Positions 37,401 through 45,835 are shown, counted from the first letter of the stretch. The stretch: DNA of 64,000 nucleotides from Opitutaceae bacterium (GCA_016711225.1 JADJTK010000015.1:1-64000); one strand, 5' to 3'. The notes: generated by a model from the letters alone, not told the origin. Translations and numbers: made by a program.

Positions 37401-39290
37401 GAAGCCAAATGGGAGGCGGACTATCTCGCCAAACTCCAGGATACCGACGGCGGCTTCTATTTTCTCACCTACCCGAAGAACCGCGAATACGAGTCCGGCA
37501 CCCAGCCCGACGACGGCGACCCGCAGGTTGTCTGGCCCAAAAACGCCTCCGTGACCGCCGCGGCCGTGGCGGCCCTGGCGGAAGCAGCCTCCTCCCCCGC
37601 CATGCGACACAGCTACCCGCAGGCGGCCGCCGGCTACCTGCGCCAAGCGCAGCTGGGCTGGCAGTTCCTCACGAACGCTATCTCCAGATACAGCAGAGCC
37701 GGCGCCTACCAAAAGATCACCTTCTACGGCGACCACTACACCCACGACGACGAACTCGCCTGGGCCGCCTGCGCCCTGTATGTGGCCACCGCAGAACCCC
37801 AATACCAACAGAAGCTCTTCGAGTGGTTCCGCCAGCCCTCGGACTCGGCGACGTTCCGCTGGGGCTGGTGGCGGATGTCGGAGTGCTGGGGCAATGCCAT
37901 CCGCAGTTACGCCTTCGCCGCGCGCAGCGGACGGCTGCCCGCCAGCGCCCTCGACGCCACCTACCTCGCCGCCTGCGAAGCGCAGATCGTCGCCGCCGGC
38001 GACGACGTGCTCGAATGGTCCGGGCAGAGCGCCTACGCCACGCCGTTCCCCATCGCCACGAAGCGCGTGCGCGGCGCGGGCTGGTATTTTTCCCTCGACC
38101 AGGCCTCGGACATGGCGGTCGCCTACCAGATCGCGGCGAAACCCGCCTATCTCGACGCCCTGGTCGGAGCGATGAACTACGAGGGCGGCACCAATCCCGT
38201 CAACGTCACCTACCTCACCGGCCTCGGTCACAAGCGCCAGCGCGAGGTGGTCAGCCAATACGCCCTGAGCGACCGTCGCGTGCTCCCGCCCACCGGCCTC
38301 CCGCTCGGCAATGTCCAGGCGAGCTTCGACTATCTGCCCAACTACGGGTCCAAGCTGGGCAGCCTCTCCTACCCCAGCGACAATGCCGCAACCGGGCCGT
38401 ATCCATTCTATGACCGGTGGAGCGACACCTTCAATGTCACCACCGAGTTCATCGCCGTGAACCAGGCGCGCAGCCTCCTGGCCACGAGCGTGCTCGCCAC
38501 CCGGACTCCGAGCGCGACGCGCGCCTGGACCTCCGCCCCCGCTCAGATCACCGTGCCCACCACCGTCGCCCTGCTCAATGCGCCCGTCACCGTCAGTGTA
38601 CGGGTTCCGGGCCAGGATCTCGCCAACGCCCGCATCGTCTGGGAGGCCCGCGACCAGGAGCCCGCGTTCGGGCCCACCTGCACCTTCTCGCCGAAGAACA
38701 ACGGCGCGCAGTGGGTCGAGGTCGAAATCGAATGGCCGGATGGTCGGCGCTCCTTCGCGGCCAGCACCTTCCTGGCAAACAGCCCCATCGTCCCGTGGGT
38801 CGCCGGGGCGTTGCCGGCGGGTGCGAATCCGGGCGGCGACAACGGCGACGGCTGGAACTGGTCCGCGACCAATCCCGCGCCCGGCTCCGTGGCGCTGTCG
38901 CATCAATCCAATCTCGCTTCCGGCCTGCACCAACACTGGTTCACCGATGCCGCGGCCACCCTCGAGGTCAGCGCCGGCGACACGCTCTTTGCGTGGGTCT
39001 ACCTCGACCCCCAGAATCCGCCAACGGAGCTCATGCTCGCCTGGAACGACGGCTCGTCCTGGGACCACCGCGCCTACTGGGGGGCCAACTCCGTGACGTA
39101 TGGCACCACCGGCACCGCCGGCCGCTACCCGGCCGGGCCGCTGCCCGCGACCGGCCAATGGGTCAAACTCAGCGTGCCCGCCAAGGCGGTCGGGCTCGAG
39201 GGTGCGGTGCTTAACGGCCTGTGTTTTACCTTATACGACGGTCGCGCGACGTGGAACGCCACCGGCAAAGCCAGCGCCGGGGCCGAATAG
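34440..39290 (+). CDS. Secreted multidomain glycoside hydrolase family 9 enzyme
   Basis: 1616 residues. Signal peptide (MHKATPGWTILVVLFSLLMG). Three tandem copies of an unnamed about 160-residue domain (residues 29-188, 206-365, 387-546) with Pro/Thr/Ser linkers, then an N-terminal GH9 Ig-like domain (INVNQEGY-like, HVNQEGYVPTLPKKAMIGY, near 738), the GH9 catalytic barrel with Asp939 and Asp942 in GGHHDAGDYSKY and the general-acid Glu1336 in VTTEFIAVNQA, an Ig-like domain (about 1350-1445) and a fourth copy of the unnamed domain (1450-1610). GH9 enzymes are inverting endo- or exo-glucanases acting on cellulose or related beta-glucans. ATG 34440 gives the best signal peptide; ATG 34425 is possible. 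The gene is fully intact despite its length. Confidence 0.9.
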   Translation: MHKATPGWTILVVLFSLLMGSGVRSHASEVVWSDDAVPAGAAQLADGRDSWNWIASNPTPAFGALAHRSSSAPGLHEHFFNYAGSPLFVDAGEGLFAYVYLDALDPPSELMLSWNADGWEHRAYWGANSIGYGTDGTASRRYIGPMPAAGQWVRLEVPASAVGLEGAAITGMGFSLFDGRATWDKTGKAYPGITPPAHAPAAGANDIVWYDDAVPAGAVQLDDGRDRWNWTATNPAPVAGTLAHQSTLAAGQHEHLFNYAGTPFAVGTGEVLFTWVFLDPTHPPSELMLSWNADGWEHRAYWGVDAINYGTPGTAGRHFMGPVPASGRWIRLEIPAAAVGLEGRALTGMGFSLFDGRATWDKSGKAPAATAPAATSTPSTPSATSADVVWSDDAVPAGAAQLADGRDAWNWTAANPAPLSGALAHQSNLVAGLHEHFFNYAGATLTVAAGDSLFAYVQLDAANPPREIMIAWNADGWEHRAYWGSNSIGYGTDGTASRRYIGPLPAAGQWVRLEVPASAVGLEGAAITGMSFSLFDGRVTWDKTGKSASTTGANLSENPTTTGTTPPAANTGPAVPSLPPVSSSPPVVPSGQASDADRGNAIDATGLQVAQVGDSQLYVLSPTLLELKLIDTQPPGSGPLASWNFVTPNGQLAAPAVGKFSVQVDGRAVSVLSIGFKRRVLYAPLQPYDLRVENSLYLLLSSPISDNQLVEVTNPDTSLWSSRTLFQTVSDPQRYSPAIHVNQEGYVPTLPKKAMIGYFLGDLGEMPIPSAAGFALVDARSGATVYRGTLSLRQDVGYTSTPLPYQKVLMADFSDFVTPGEYQLQVPGLGASLPFLIDDGIAMGFTRTFALGLYHQRCGTSNALPFTRFVHDACHSAPAQVPVQADPQFAFTWATIASYGGVAGADNPAQIAPRLTSEATQLFPIARHGTVDVSGGHHDAGDYSKYTTNSAELLHYLVFAVDAIPGVAALDNLGLPESGDGISDVLQEAKWEADYLAKLQDTDGGFYFLTYPKNREYESGTQPDDGDPQVVWPKNASVTAAAVAALAEAASSPAMRHSYPQAAAGYLRQAQLGWQFLTNAISRYSRAGAYQKITFYGDHYTHDDELAWAACALYVATAEPQYQQKLFEWFRQPSDSATFRWGWWRMSECWGNAIRSYAFAARSGRLPASALDATYLAACEAQIVAAGDDVLEWSGQSAYATPFPIATKRVRGAGWYFSLDQASDMAVAYQIAAKPAYLDALVGAMNYEGGTNPVNVTYLTGLGHKRQREVVSQYALSDRRVLPPTGLPLGNVQASFDYLPNYGSKLGSLSYPSDNAATGPYPFYDRWSDTFNVTTEFIAVNQARSLLATSVLATRTPSATRAWTSAPAQITVPTTVALLNAPVTVSVRVPGQDLANARIVWEARDQEPAFGPTCTFSPKNNGAQWVEVEIEWPDGRRSFAASTFLANSPIVPWVAGALPAGANPGGDNGDGWNWSATNPAPGSVALSHQSNLASGLHQHWFTDAAATLEVSAGDTLFAWVYLDPQNPPTELMLAWNDGSSWDHRAYWGANSVTYGTTGTAGRYPAGPLPATGQWVKLSVPAKAVGLEGAVLNGLCFTLYDGRATWNATGKASAGAE
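34524..35003 (+). repeat. Unnamed 160-residue domain, copy 1 (others 35055-35534, 35598-36077, 38787-39269)
   Basis: Each copy reads VWSDDAVPAGA-, WNW-, HQS/HRS, H-EHFFNYAG, ELMLSWNADGWEHRAYWG, Y-GTDGTA, AAGQWVRLEVPASAVGLEG and FSLFDGRATWDK. Copies 1 and 3 are nearly identical; copy 4 is the most diverged. Trp-rich beta sheets on a secreted glucanase suggest carbohydrate binding, which is inference. Confidence 0.8.
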
Positions 39291-39623
39291 GGAGGAGCCG
39301 ATTACCTCCGTAGAGACCAGACCTACAAGGGCCTCACGAGCTTAACTCGAGCGAGGTCCACATATGCTCAGCGGCCCGGAGAATCCTCTTGCGGGCGTGG
39401 TCGTGGCCCGGGGCGACACTGACACTGATTGAGTGTGGACAAGAATCGTTTGGAAGGCCAGCCAGCGGAGTAAAAGGCACGTCAAAGCCCGATCACTCGT
39501 CCCGTGAGAGTGTTCGCCCACGTGTGACAGCCATTGACTCAGGTATCAAGGGGCCCCTTCCTTAATCTCACTCTTTTGTCTGCCGCCACCCCACATGGCG
39601 GGCGAATCTTGAACCCAATTGTG
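39291..39623. other. Intergenic region with no gene seen
   Basis: Lower in GC than the flanks. It contains the short palindrome AAGGGGCCCCTT and no recognisable RNA, terminator or ORF with family resemblance. It marks the left edge of the mobile island. Confidence 0.5.
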
Positions 39624-40250
39624 ATGAGAACGATTCCTTTCGTGTGGGACCGGCGTGTCCGTATGTGGACCGGACTGCTGCTGTTATTGCCGTGTACCGC
39701 CTTCGGGCTGAGCCATCGCTACGACGCCGCGGGGCGGCTGACGTGGTCGGTGCAGCCGGGCGGCCACGCGACGCATTTCGCCTACGACCCGGCCGGCAAC
39801 ATCACAACAATCCTGGTGGTAACGCCGGCCCAAGACTCCGATGCCGACGGCCTGCCGGATACGTGGGAAATCCGCTACAGCGCAAGCGAGACCGGGCGCA
39901 CCGCCACCGCCGATCCCGACGCCGACGGGCTCGTCGACTTGCAGGAGTTCGCCTTCACCCGCCAACCCGACCGCGCCGACGGCGCCAACCTTACGCCCGT
40001 CTCGCTGGAGGCGGCCGGCGGCGGCACGCGCCTGACCTTACCTGGCGACCGATCCAGGGGCCGGCGACACTCGACCTACCTCGCAGAGGTTTCCGCCGAC
40101 CTGAAGACGTGGAGCTCCGCGGCCACCGACGTGGAGCAGCTCGCCCCAGTGTCGCAGGGCGGCGGTGTCGAGCAGGTCACCGTGCGCGGCACCGCTGCCC
40201 CTCGGCAGCACGCCGCGCCTGTTCCTGCGCATCCGTTTGCGAAACGATGA
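39624..40250 (+). CDS. Secreted mini-RHS protein with YD repeat and calcium-binding repeats
   Basis: 208 residues. Signal-like start (MRTIPFVWDRRVRMW, then TGLLLLLPCTAFG). A single YD/RHS unit follows (YDAAGRLTWSVQPGGHATHF and AYDPAGNITTI), then thrombospondin type 3-like calcium motifs (DSDADGLPDTWEIRY; DPDADGLVDLQEFAF) and a beta domain ending ATDVEQLAPVSQGGGVEQVT. Near 40190 the frame seems to shift: the alternative frame reads STPRLFLRIRLRND, the usual end of such domains, so the annotated C-terminus is probably wrong. It sits 17 bases before a transglutaminase-like RHS fragment and may be a remnant of an RHS polymorphic-toxin-like locus. Confidence 0.65.
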   Translation: MRTIPFVWDRRVRMWTGLLLLLPCTAFGLSHRYDAAGRLTWSVQPGGHATHFAYDPAGNITTILVVTPAQDSDADGLPDTWEIRYSASETGRTATADPDADGLVDLQEFAFTRQPDRADGANLTPVSLEAAGGGTRLTLPGDRSRGRRHSTYLAEVSADLKTWSSAATDVEQLAPVSQGGGVEQVTVRGTAAPRQHAAPVPAHPFAKR

Positions 40251-40267
40251 ACCCTGGAGACCCCGCC

Positions 40268-40824
40268 ATGAACTTTTGCAGCTCCGTTCTCCTCGCGCTC
40301 AGTGTTGGCACCGTGGCCGCTGTCGCGGCTGAGATGCCCATCGATCCGGCGATTCCTCCCCGACACCGACAAACGAAGCTCCGGTCGTCATCAATGAGGC
40401 GTTCGCTTTGGGCGCAGGCACGAAGGCTAAGCTCTCGTCTTCACCCCAGCGTCGCGCCCCAAGTACAATGCGGCCATCCGTGGCTCGAGCGCCGGCGCTT
40501 CTTGCGGTAACCGGCGATGGCGTAGGGGCGCCGGCGAAGGCCCTCACTGACTATCCACAGGAGCTGCAAAACATCGTTCGCGCCTGTGGTGGCAATGCCC
40601 TCAAACTCTTTGAGATCGTTCGGAACGAAGTCCGGTTTCAGCCCTACCGCGGTTTCCGGAAAGGACCGGTGCTCACGTGGCAGACGAAATCCGGGAGCGA
40701 CGCCGATCAATCCCAGCTATTGGTCGAACTGCTCAATGCCGCAGGCTACGAGGCCTTTACTATTACGGGGTCGCGGTGCTTCCGGAGGCGGAGGCCTTCG
40801 CGTGGTGGGGCGCCGACAATTTGA
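40268..40824 (+). pseudogene. RHS-associated transglutaminase-like fragment, truncated by an insertion sequence
   Basis: Signal peptide (MNFCSSVLLALSVGTVAAVA) followed, after a frameshift near 40365, by TPTNEAPVVINEAFALGAG, ALTDYPQELQNIVRACGGNA and the transglutaminase-like core FEIVRNEVRFQPYRGFRKGP with DADQSQLLVELLNAAGY. In large RHS proteins this domain precedes the YD-repeat shell. A second frameshift near 40760 moves the rest to YYGVAVLPEAEAFAWWGADN, which is cut at 40825 by the end of an ISL3 element. The downstream YD-repeat and toxin parts are missing. Confidence 0.7.
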
Positions 40825-42171
40825 GGCTCTTCCGGAATCTTAGTGGCTAGGATTGTGGCGTGAGGACCGGGCGGAGGTCGAGTTTGCCGCAGTGAAAAAG
40901 GATGCGGATACGATAGTTGGCGAAGCTGCGGAAGCCGCGGGCATCGGCCTTAATGGCTTGGATGCGGGAATTGAAGCCTTCGGTGATCGCGTTGGTCACG
41001 GGTGGGCGAAGTAGTTGTAGGTCCGAGCAGATGGGCCTTGAGCATGCGGGCCACCTTCTTGAGCGGCTCGAGGCTTGCTGCGGGCCGCTGCGTTTTGTAC
41101 CACTGCGTGAAGAAGCGTTGGCCACGCTCGGCGCTCTCCTGGCTCCAGAACTCGATGAAGGTCTCCTTGTGGGTCCAGGCCCGCGCGGTCTTGAGGTTGC
41201 GTTCGCACAACTCGTCCCGAAGGTCAAGGGCGCGTTCGCCCTCGGGCGCGGCCCCTTGCAGCCAGAGGAACTTGGTGCCGGTCAGGCTCGTGTCGCCTTC
41301 TTCGAGCAGCCGGCGATGCTCCTGTCGCCGCACCTTGTCGACGGCCTCGTTGAGGTGCATGGAGACGTGGAAGCGGTCGTGCACGATGGCCGCCTGCGGC
41401 AGGCCTTCTTGGTGGCGGCGGCGAAGTTGGCGCCCATGCCCATCGCGGCGGCCACGACGGCCTGGCGTTGGTCGGCGGCAGCGTTTCCAGCAGCGCGATC
41501 GCGTCGGTGGTGCTGCGACCGGAGATACTTCCAGCACCCGGCGGTTCTTCAGGTCGGTCATCAGCGAGACGTAGTCCTGGCCGCGGCCAAAGCTCTTCTC
41601 GTCGAGGCCGATGTGGGTGACCGCCTCGGTGCTGCGTCGCTCCAGGCCGCGCTTCACCGCCCGTGCCATGATCAGCATGACACTGTCCCATCCAGCTTGA
41701 GCAGCTCGGCTGCTTGAGTCAGCGAACGGCAGGCTTCTATCACCTGCACGGCGAAGGCCTCAAAGAGCAAGGTGAAGCGCGAGTGCGGGCTCAGCCCACG
41801 GCGCGCGTACCGTCAAGACTCCGTGCTCGGCACAGCGGCTGCGCGGGACCCGGGCACGGATGATCGTCTGGAACTGCATCACGTCCGTGCCGCCACGTCC
41901 GCTCCGGCGCGCCCGGTCATGTCGCGGGCACTCCAACGCGCACTCCGGGCAACACACCTGCGCCGTCTCATCCCACTCCACTGCGATCTCCACCTTGCTG
42001 GCCAGCAGATCGAGCCGGGCCGATTGCACGCGCCACGGCGCCTTTATCCCCAACAGCAGCGCATAGTGCGCACTCACCGTCTCTTCTTCAGCGGTTCCTT
42101 GGGTTCGCTTTTCAAGCATCTCCCCGTTTGCCACATCCACCTCGGTCAGCCACTACGAAACCGGAAGAGCC
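40825..42171 (-). mobile_element. ISL3-family insertion sequence, 1347 bp
   Basis: Ends are imperfect inverted repeats: GGCTCTTCCGGAATCTTAGT (from 40825) against GGCTCTTCCGGTTTCGTAGT (reverse, from 42171), continuing as GGCT. Flanks CAATTTGA and AATGTTTG are not a clean 8-base duplication, so the element has probably taken part in a rearrangement after insertion. Confidence 0.8.
40847..42140 (-). pseudogene. ISL3-family transposase, frameshifted
   Basis: Pieces in several frames give an ISL3 transposase: an N-terminal zinc finger (CCPECALECPRHDRARR, then MQFQTIIRARVPRSRCAEHG), helix-turn-helix region (FEAFAVQVIEACRSLTQAAE), catalytic core (ITHIGLDEKSFGRGQDYVSL-type; LMTDLKNRRVLEVSP; DRFHVSMHLNEAVDKVRRQE) and C-terminus (WYKTQRPAASLEPLKKVARM). 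At least three indels interrupt it. ISL3 enzymes are DDE transposases. Confidence 0.75.
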
Positions 42172-42275
42172 AATGTTTGCTGGCACGCAGCGCTGCGATC
42201 ACGTATCTTTCCTCTGCACTCAAATGTCGGTAAGCCATTCCTCTATCATGTCGCACTTACTTCCTGAATCCAAGT
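42172..42275 (-). mobile_element. 5' remnant of a second IS30-family element
   Basis: On the minus strand the left end CTTGGATTCAGGAAGTAAG and the first 22 codons (MAYRHLSAEERYVIAALRAS) closely match the IS30 copy starting near 44985. The remnant is cut at codon 23 by the ISL3 end. Confidence 0.8.
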
Positions 42276-42647
42276 AGCCGAACCAGGCGCTACTGCCAAC
42301 GTCTACGGTCGTCACGTCGGCTGCTGACGCACCCGCCGCGCCGACCGCAGCCGCGGCAGATCTATAACGTTGATATAGATGCGTGGAGTCAACTGCGGAT
42401 AATAGAAAACTGGTCCGTCTCGGGTGGTGAGGCAGAAATGGGTGAACTCCGCCGCGGTGGCGGCAGCGAACAACGTCCGGTCCGTACTAACAGGGCGACG
42501 TCATCTGGGATGCTTATCCCTGGCCAAGGCCCCGTGAACGAGCTGAAATTCGCGGATCACAACCGCAGTGGAACAGATACCGTCGTGCCCGCACAATCTC
42601 GGCGCGGACATGGGCGCCGCCCTAGGGGCGACGCTTGTTCGCAACGT
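42276..42647. other. Region without a recognisable gene
   Basis: The stretch between the IS30 remnant and IS110 transposase frame has reduced GC and no ORF with family resemblance. It may be decayed cargo of the island. Confidence 0.45.
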
Positions 42648-43923
42648 CTACGTGCATAGGCCGGGTGAACCGGACGTTGTAGGCTGCCGCCTTTGGCGCA
42701 GCGGCGATGGGAAAGAACGGTGGAAAGTTGAAGGTGAAACCTGGCGACTCGAGCTCCGGTCGGGCCGGGCCGAGAATGGACCGTTACGTTCGTCGCAGGC
42801 CCGGCCCGACCGGCTAACGGGCGGTGCGGGGACCAGATGGAGCATGGCCCACACAAAGCCGGCCATCTCGCGGGCCAGTGCCACCACGATCTTCTGCTTG
42901 AGCTTGCCGCGAGCCAACAGGTGGCGGCCGCGCTTGTGCAGCCTGACCTGTATCTTCCACGACAACTCGCGTTGGTCGGTTGGCTGCCTCTCCTGGCGCT
43001 TGCTCAGCTCGGCGGAAACCTTGGGCACATTGAGGGCGCACTGCACCGTCTCGATGAGCATCCAGCGAGCGTGGGCGTTGCCGGCCTTGGTGATGGAGCC
43101 CAGTCGATGTGTTTGGCCGCTGGATTCTTCCCGAGGCACCAGGCCGAGGAAGGCCATGAGGTCGCGCGGATGCTTGAAGCGGCGAATGTCCCCGATTTCG
43201 GCGACCACCACGGTGGCGGCGGTGAGCTGGAAGCCGCGCAGGGTCATGAGCGCCTCAACGAAGGGATACATATCCCACTGGGGCACCTGGACGGCGATCA
43301 GCGCGTCGAGGCGTTCCACTCGATTGATGCACTGCTCCATGGCGAGCAGGTACTCCTGAGCACGGCCTTATGGGCGGCCAGTGGGATGGTGAGCGAGCGC
43401 AGGTAACGCAGGTGGGCCTCGCTCCAGTTGGCCGTGCCTTTGTAGTGGTAGCCCAGACGCAGGAGAAAGGACTTGATGCGTTGTTTGGCGCGGGTGAGGT
43501 CCTCGACCGCATCCGAACGAGCGCGGGCAAGGTCGCGAATAGATTCGTCGACCTCGTCGGGCACGTTGATGGCAGTGAGATCACCGGCGCGCAGCAGACG
43601 CGCCAGCAACTCGGCGTCTCGCCGATCGGTCTTCTGGCGTTTGCCGCCGGGTACGGGCATCTTCGAGGGCGCTACGACGATGCAGTCGATGCCCATCGCG
43701 TGCAGGTGCCGGGCGATGACAAAGCCGGTCGGGCCAGCTTCGTAGGCCACGTGCAGCGTGGCGCCGTCGGCGCGCAACTTGGTGAGCGCGCGCTCCAGGG
43801 CGTGCAGGTCGGAGCTGATCTCCCCGAACTGGCGCAGTTCGCCCGTGCGGCCGTCTTCGGCTACGGCGATCTGGATGGTATCTTTGTGGACATCGAGGCC
43901 AATGAACCTATCGTGCTTTTCAT
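42648..43923 (-). pseudogene. IS110-family transposase, two frameshifts
   Basis: A DEDD transposase with N-terminal RuvC-like domain (RFIGLDVHKDTIQIAVAEDG; VAYEAGPTGFVIARHLHAMG; SKMPVPGGKRQKTDRRDAEL) and, after a frameshift near 43340, the C-terminal transposase_20 domain (YPFVEALMTLRGFQLTAATV; DLMAFLGLVPREESSGQTHR; KAGNAHARWMLIETVQCALN). ATG 43923 is preceded by AAGGAG but needs one more A in AAAA to join RFIGLD. The frame runs past the usual end (MAGFVWAMLHLVP) to 42648, through a hairpin at 42758-42811. Confidence 0.82.
42758..42811. repeat. Perfect 14-bp inverted repeat at the 3' side of IS110
   Basis: GGTCGGGCCGGGCC (42758-42771) and GGCCCGGCCCGACC (42798-42811) around a 26-base loop. 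It may be part of the element end or the palindromic target in which it inserted. Confidence 0.7.
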
Positions 43924-44019
43924 GTGCTGGTCTCCTTTCTTGGTGGTTGGTGTTAGTAACCCCACCATGCCGGCTCGGCTCGCTTTTCGCGAGCAACCCG
44001 CGTCCCTGGGGACCAGCAC
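43924..44019 (-). ncRNA. Structured leader of the IS110 element, bridge-RNA candidate
   Basis: GTGCTGGTCTCC (43924-43935) pairs with GGGGACCAGCAC (44008-44019), enclosing a perfect 6-bp hairpin (GCTCGC/GCGAGC at 43978-43994) and a weaker GGTGG/CCACC hairpin. On the minus strand the 3' arm contains the GGAG ribosome-binding site directly before ATG 43923. IS110 elements encode a bridge RNA in the non-coding end next to the transposase; this is the right place, but target-guide loops have not been matched. Confidence 0.4.
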
Positions 44020-44071
44020 CTTCTTTTGCCAGCGGTCGTTTCACGCATCTATAGTGTCTCGGCACAAGAAA

Positions 44072-44476
44072 ATGAAGTTCCTCAACATAGACTTTGAGAT
44101 CACATCGCGCCGTAGGCCGGTCGCGATATTGAGTGACTTCGCAGATCGTGTTCTCGTCATGCACGACGGGAAAATGGCCGGTGCCTATTTCACCACTTTT
44201 GAGCTCAGCTATAGTGCGAAGACCGAGAAGAGAGTGTTTGCTGGATTCATATCTCTACTGGCGGGACTCTCGAAAGAAGGGAAGGCGGAGTTGGCCAAGG
44301 CCCGCGTGAAGAGATTCGATGTCGGCTACCTGAAAGCCAAAAACGAGCGAATCGAGCATTCATTCCCATCGGAAATCCTACGCGCGATTTCGGATCTCGG
44401 TTGTGAACTCGCTTTCACGGTTTACCAAGAGGAAAACCAGAGATCGAACCAGACAGTACATCCAACGACTCTATGA
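44072..44476 (+). CDS. Orphan protein of unknown function in the mobile island
   Basis: 134 residues, no recognised domain, about 52% GC against about 66% for the surroundings. Mixed alpha/beta composition: MKFLNIDFEITSRRRPVAIL, DFADRVLVMHDGKMAGAYFT, AGFISLLAGLSKEGKAELAK and FDVGYLKAKNERIEHSFPSE. Size, composition and its place after RHS fragments suggest an immunity protein of a polymorphic toxin, which is inference only. The C-terminal NQTVHPTTL looks like translated intergenic repeat, so the true end may be a little earlier. No good ribosome-binding site is seen. Confidence 0.55.
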   Translation: MKFLNIDFEITSRRRPVAILSDFADRVLVMHDGKMAGAYFTTFELSYSAKTEKRVFAGFISLLAGLSKEGKAELAKARVKRFDVGYLKAKNERIEHSFPSEILRAISDLGCELAFTVYQEENQRSNQTVHPTTL

Positions 44477-44535
44477 CGCCCGTTTTCCAATCACAGTCCG
44501 CGGTTCGTCGTGGCTGAAACTTTGGGCGAACGAAA

Positions 44536-44928
44536 ATGGCCAACGACACTTTCGAATACTTTCCACTGACTGCGTCGCCAGAAGAGGCACCTCTTGGCTA
44601 TCAGGAGATGATCCTGTCACTGGGTGATATTTCCTGCATCCCGAGCGAGCGATGTCGAGTACTGGCCCGCCGGCTTTCGACCTCTGACGTCATGATCAAG
44701 TGGCGTCGCAGGAGCGGCGAAAATGATGCGTTTCATTACGAGCACATCCGGTACGGTTATCGGCGAAACAGACTCGGGTTTGCCTGGCCATGGACTAGGG
44801 CGAGATGGCATACGTTGCGTCGAGCTCGATACTGGAGACCAGACGCCGATTTCTCCTGCTCGGTCGTTGATGAGGTCGCACCGATCCCGTTTGCTGATCT
44901 GAGAGAAGCGGAGCCCAACCTGAAGTGA
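44536..44928 (+). CDS. Second orphan protein of the mobile island
   Basis: 130 residues, low GC, not recognised. MANDTFEYFPLTASPEEAPL, then YQEMILSLGDISCIPSERCR and a basic, Trp/Tyr-rich part (MIKWRRRSGENDAFHYEHIR; WPWTRARWHTLRRARYWRPD) before an acidic end (VVDEVAPIPFADLREAEPNL). No signal peptide or membrane helix. Its position 60 bases after the first orphan on the same strand suggests a pair. It could be a toxin fragment or immunity protein left from the RHS locus. Confidence 0.5.
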   Translation: MANDTFEYFPLTASPEEAPLGYQEMILSLGDISCIPSERCRVLARRLSTSDVMIKWRRRSGENDAFHYEHIRYGYRRNRLGFAWPWTRARWHTLRRARYWRPDADFSCSVVDEVAPIPFADLREAEPNLK

Positions 44929-44984
44929 AGTAAGTCGCGAGGAACGGGCAGAGCCGCAGGCCGCTAAGTGACTGGCCTCTACTT

Positions 44985-45835
44985 CTTGGATTCAGGAAGT
45001 AAGTGCGACATGACGGAGAAATGGGCTACCGCCCATTGAGTGCAGAGGAAAGATACGTCATCGCGGCGCGGCGGGTCAGCAAACATTCCGTGGCCGCGAT
45101 TGCCCGTGAACTGAAGCGGCACTGCAGCACCATCTATCGCGAGGTTGCGCGGAACGCCACCACGCACGACGGGGCCTACCGGCCGATGTTCGCCATCGAG
45201 AAGGCCAGCGGGCGGCGCCGCCGGTCGCGGCGCAACCGGCGCTATACCCCGGAGCACTTCGCCACGATCGAGCGCTTGTTGCGGGAGGACTTCAGCCCGG
45301 AGCAAATCGTCGGTCGGCTGCGTCTTGAGGGGTCCAGGTCATGAGCCACGAGACAATCTATCTCCACATCTGGGCGGATAAGGCGGACGGAGGTAGCCTC
45401 CGGCGACATCTGCGCGGCGCCCGCAAGCTCAAGCGCAAGCGCTACGGGCGCCACGACAGCCGGGGGCGCCTTGCTGGCAAGAAGATGATCGAGCAGCGTC
45501 CGGCCATCGTCGAACGGCGCTCTCGCCTGGGCGACTGGGAGATCGATACCGTACATGGCCGCGGCAAGCCGGCGGCCTTCACGGTCGTCGAGCGCAAGAG
45601 CGGCCTGGTGCGGCTGGGAAAGCTGCCGTGCGTCGGTGCTAAGGAAAACCTCGCGCGCGCCACTTCCGTCCTCGGCCACGAACCGCATCCTGTCCGCACG
45701 ATCACCGCCGACAACGGCAGCGAGTTCCCTCTTTATAAGAAGATCGAGTGTCGCTTGGGCACCAAAGTCTATTTTGCCAAGCCCCACCATGCCTGGGAGC
45801 GCGGTACGAACGAGAACACCAACGGACTACTCCGC
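44985..45835 (+). mobile_element. IS30-family element, truncated at its right end
   Basis: The left end (CTTGGATTCAGGAAGTAAG) is shared with the remnant at 42172-42275. The right end is missing: homology stops near 45835 and the DAHP synthase gene end follows 70 bases later. The two IS30 left ends face each other across 42276-44984. Confidence 0.75.
45021..45835 (+). pseudogene. IS30-family transposase, one frameshift and C-terminal truncation
   Basis: MGYRPLSAEERYVIAARRVS, ARELKRHCSTIYREVARNAT (helix-turn-helix) and FSPEQIVGRLRLEG precede a frameshift at 45330 where one G is missing in GAGGGG; then VMSHETIYLHIWADKADGGS, the DDE core with Asp in DWEIDTVHGRG, Asp in ITADNGSEF and Glu in WERGTNENTNGLLR. 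It ends there, about 40 residues short of normal. Probably inactive. Confidence 0.85.

Noticed and set aside
44445..44476. An integron attC-like site at the NQTVHPTTL end of the first orphan gene
   Set aside because: I could not find complementary core sites or a hairpin of attC type.
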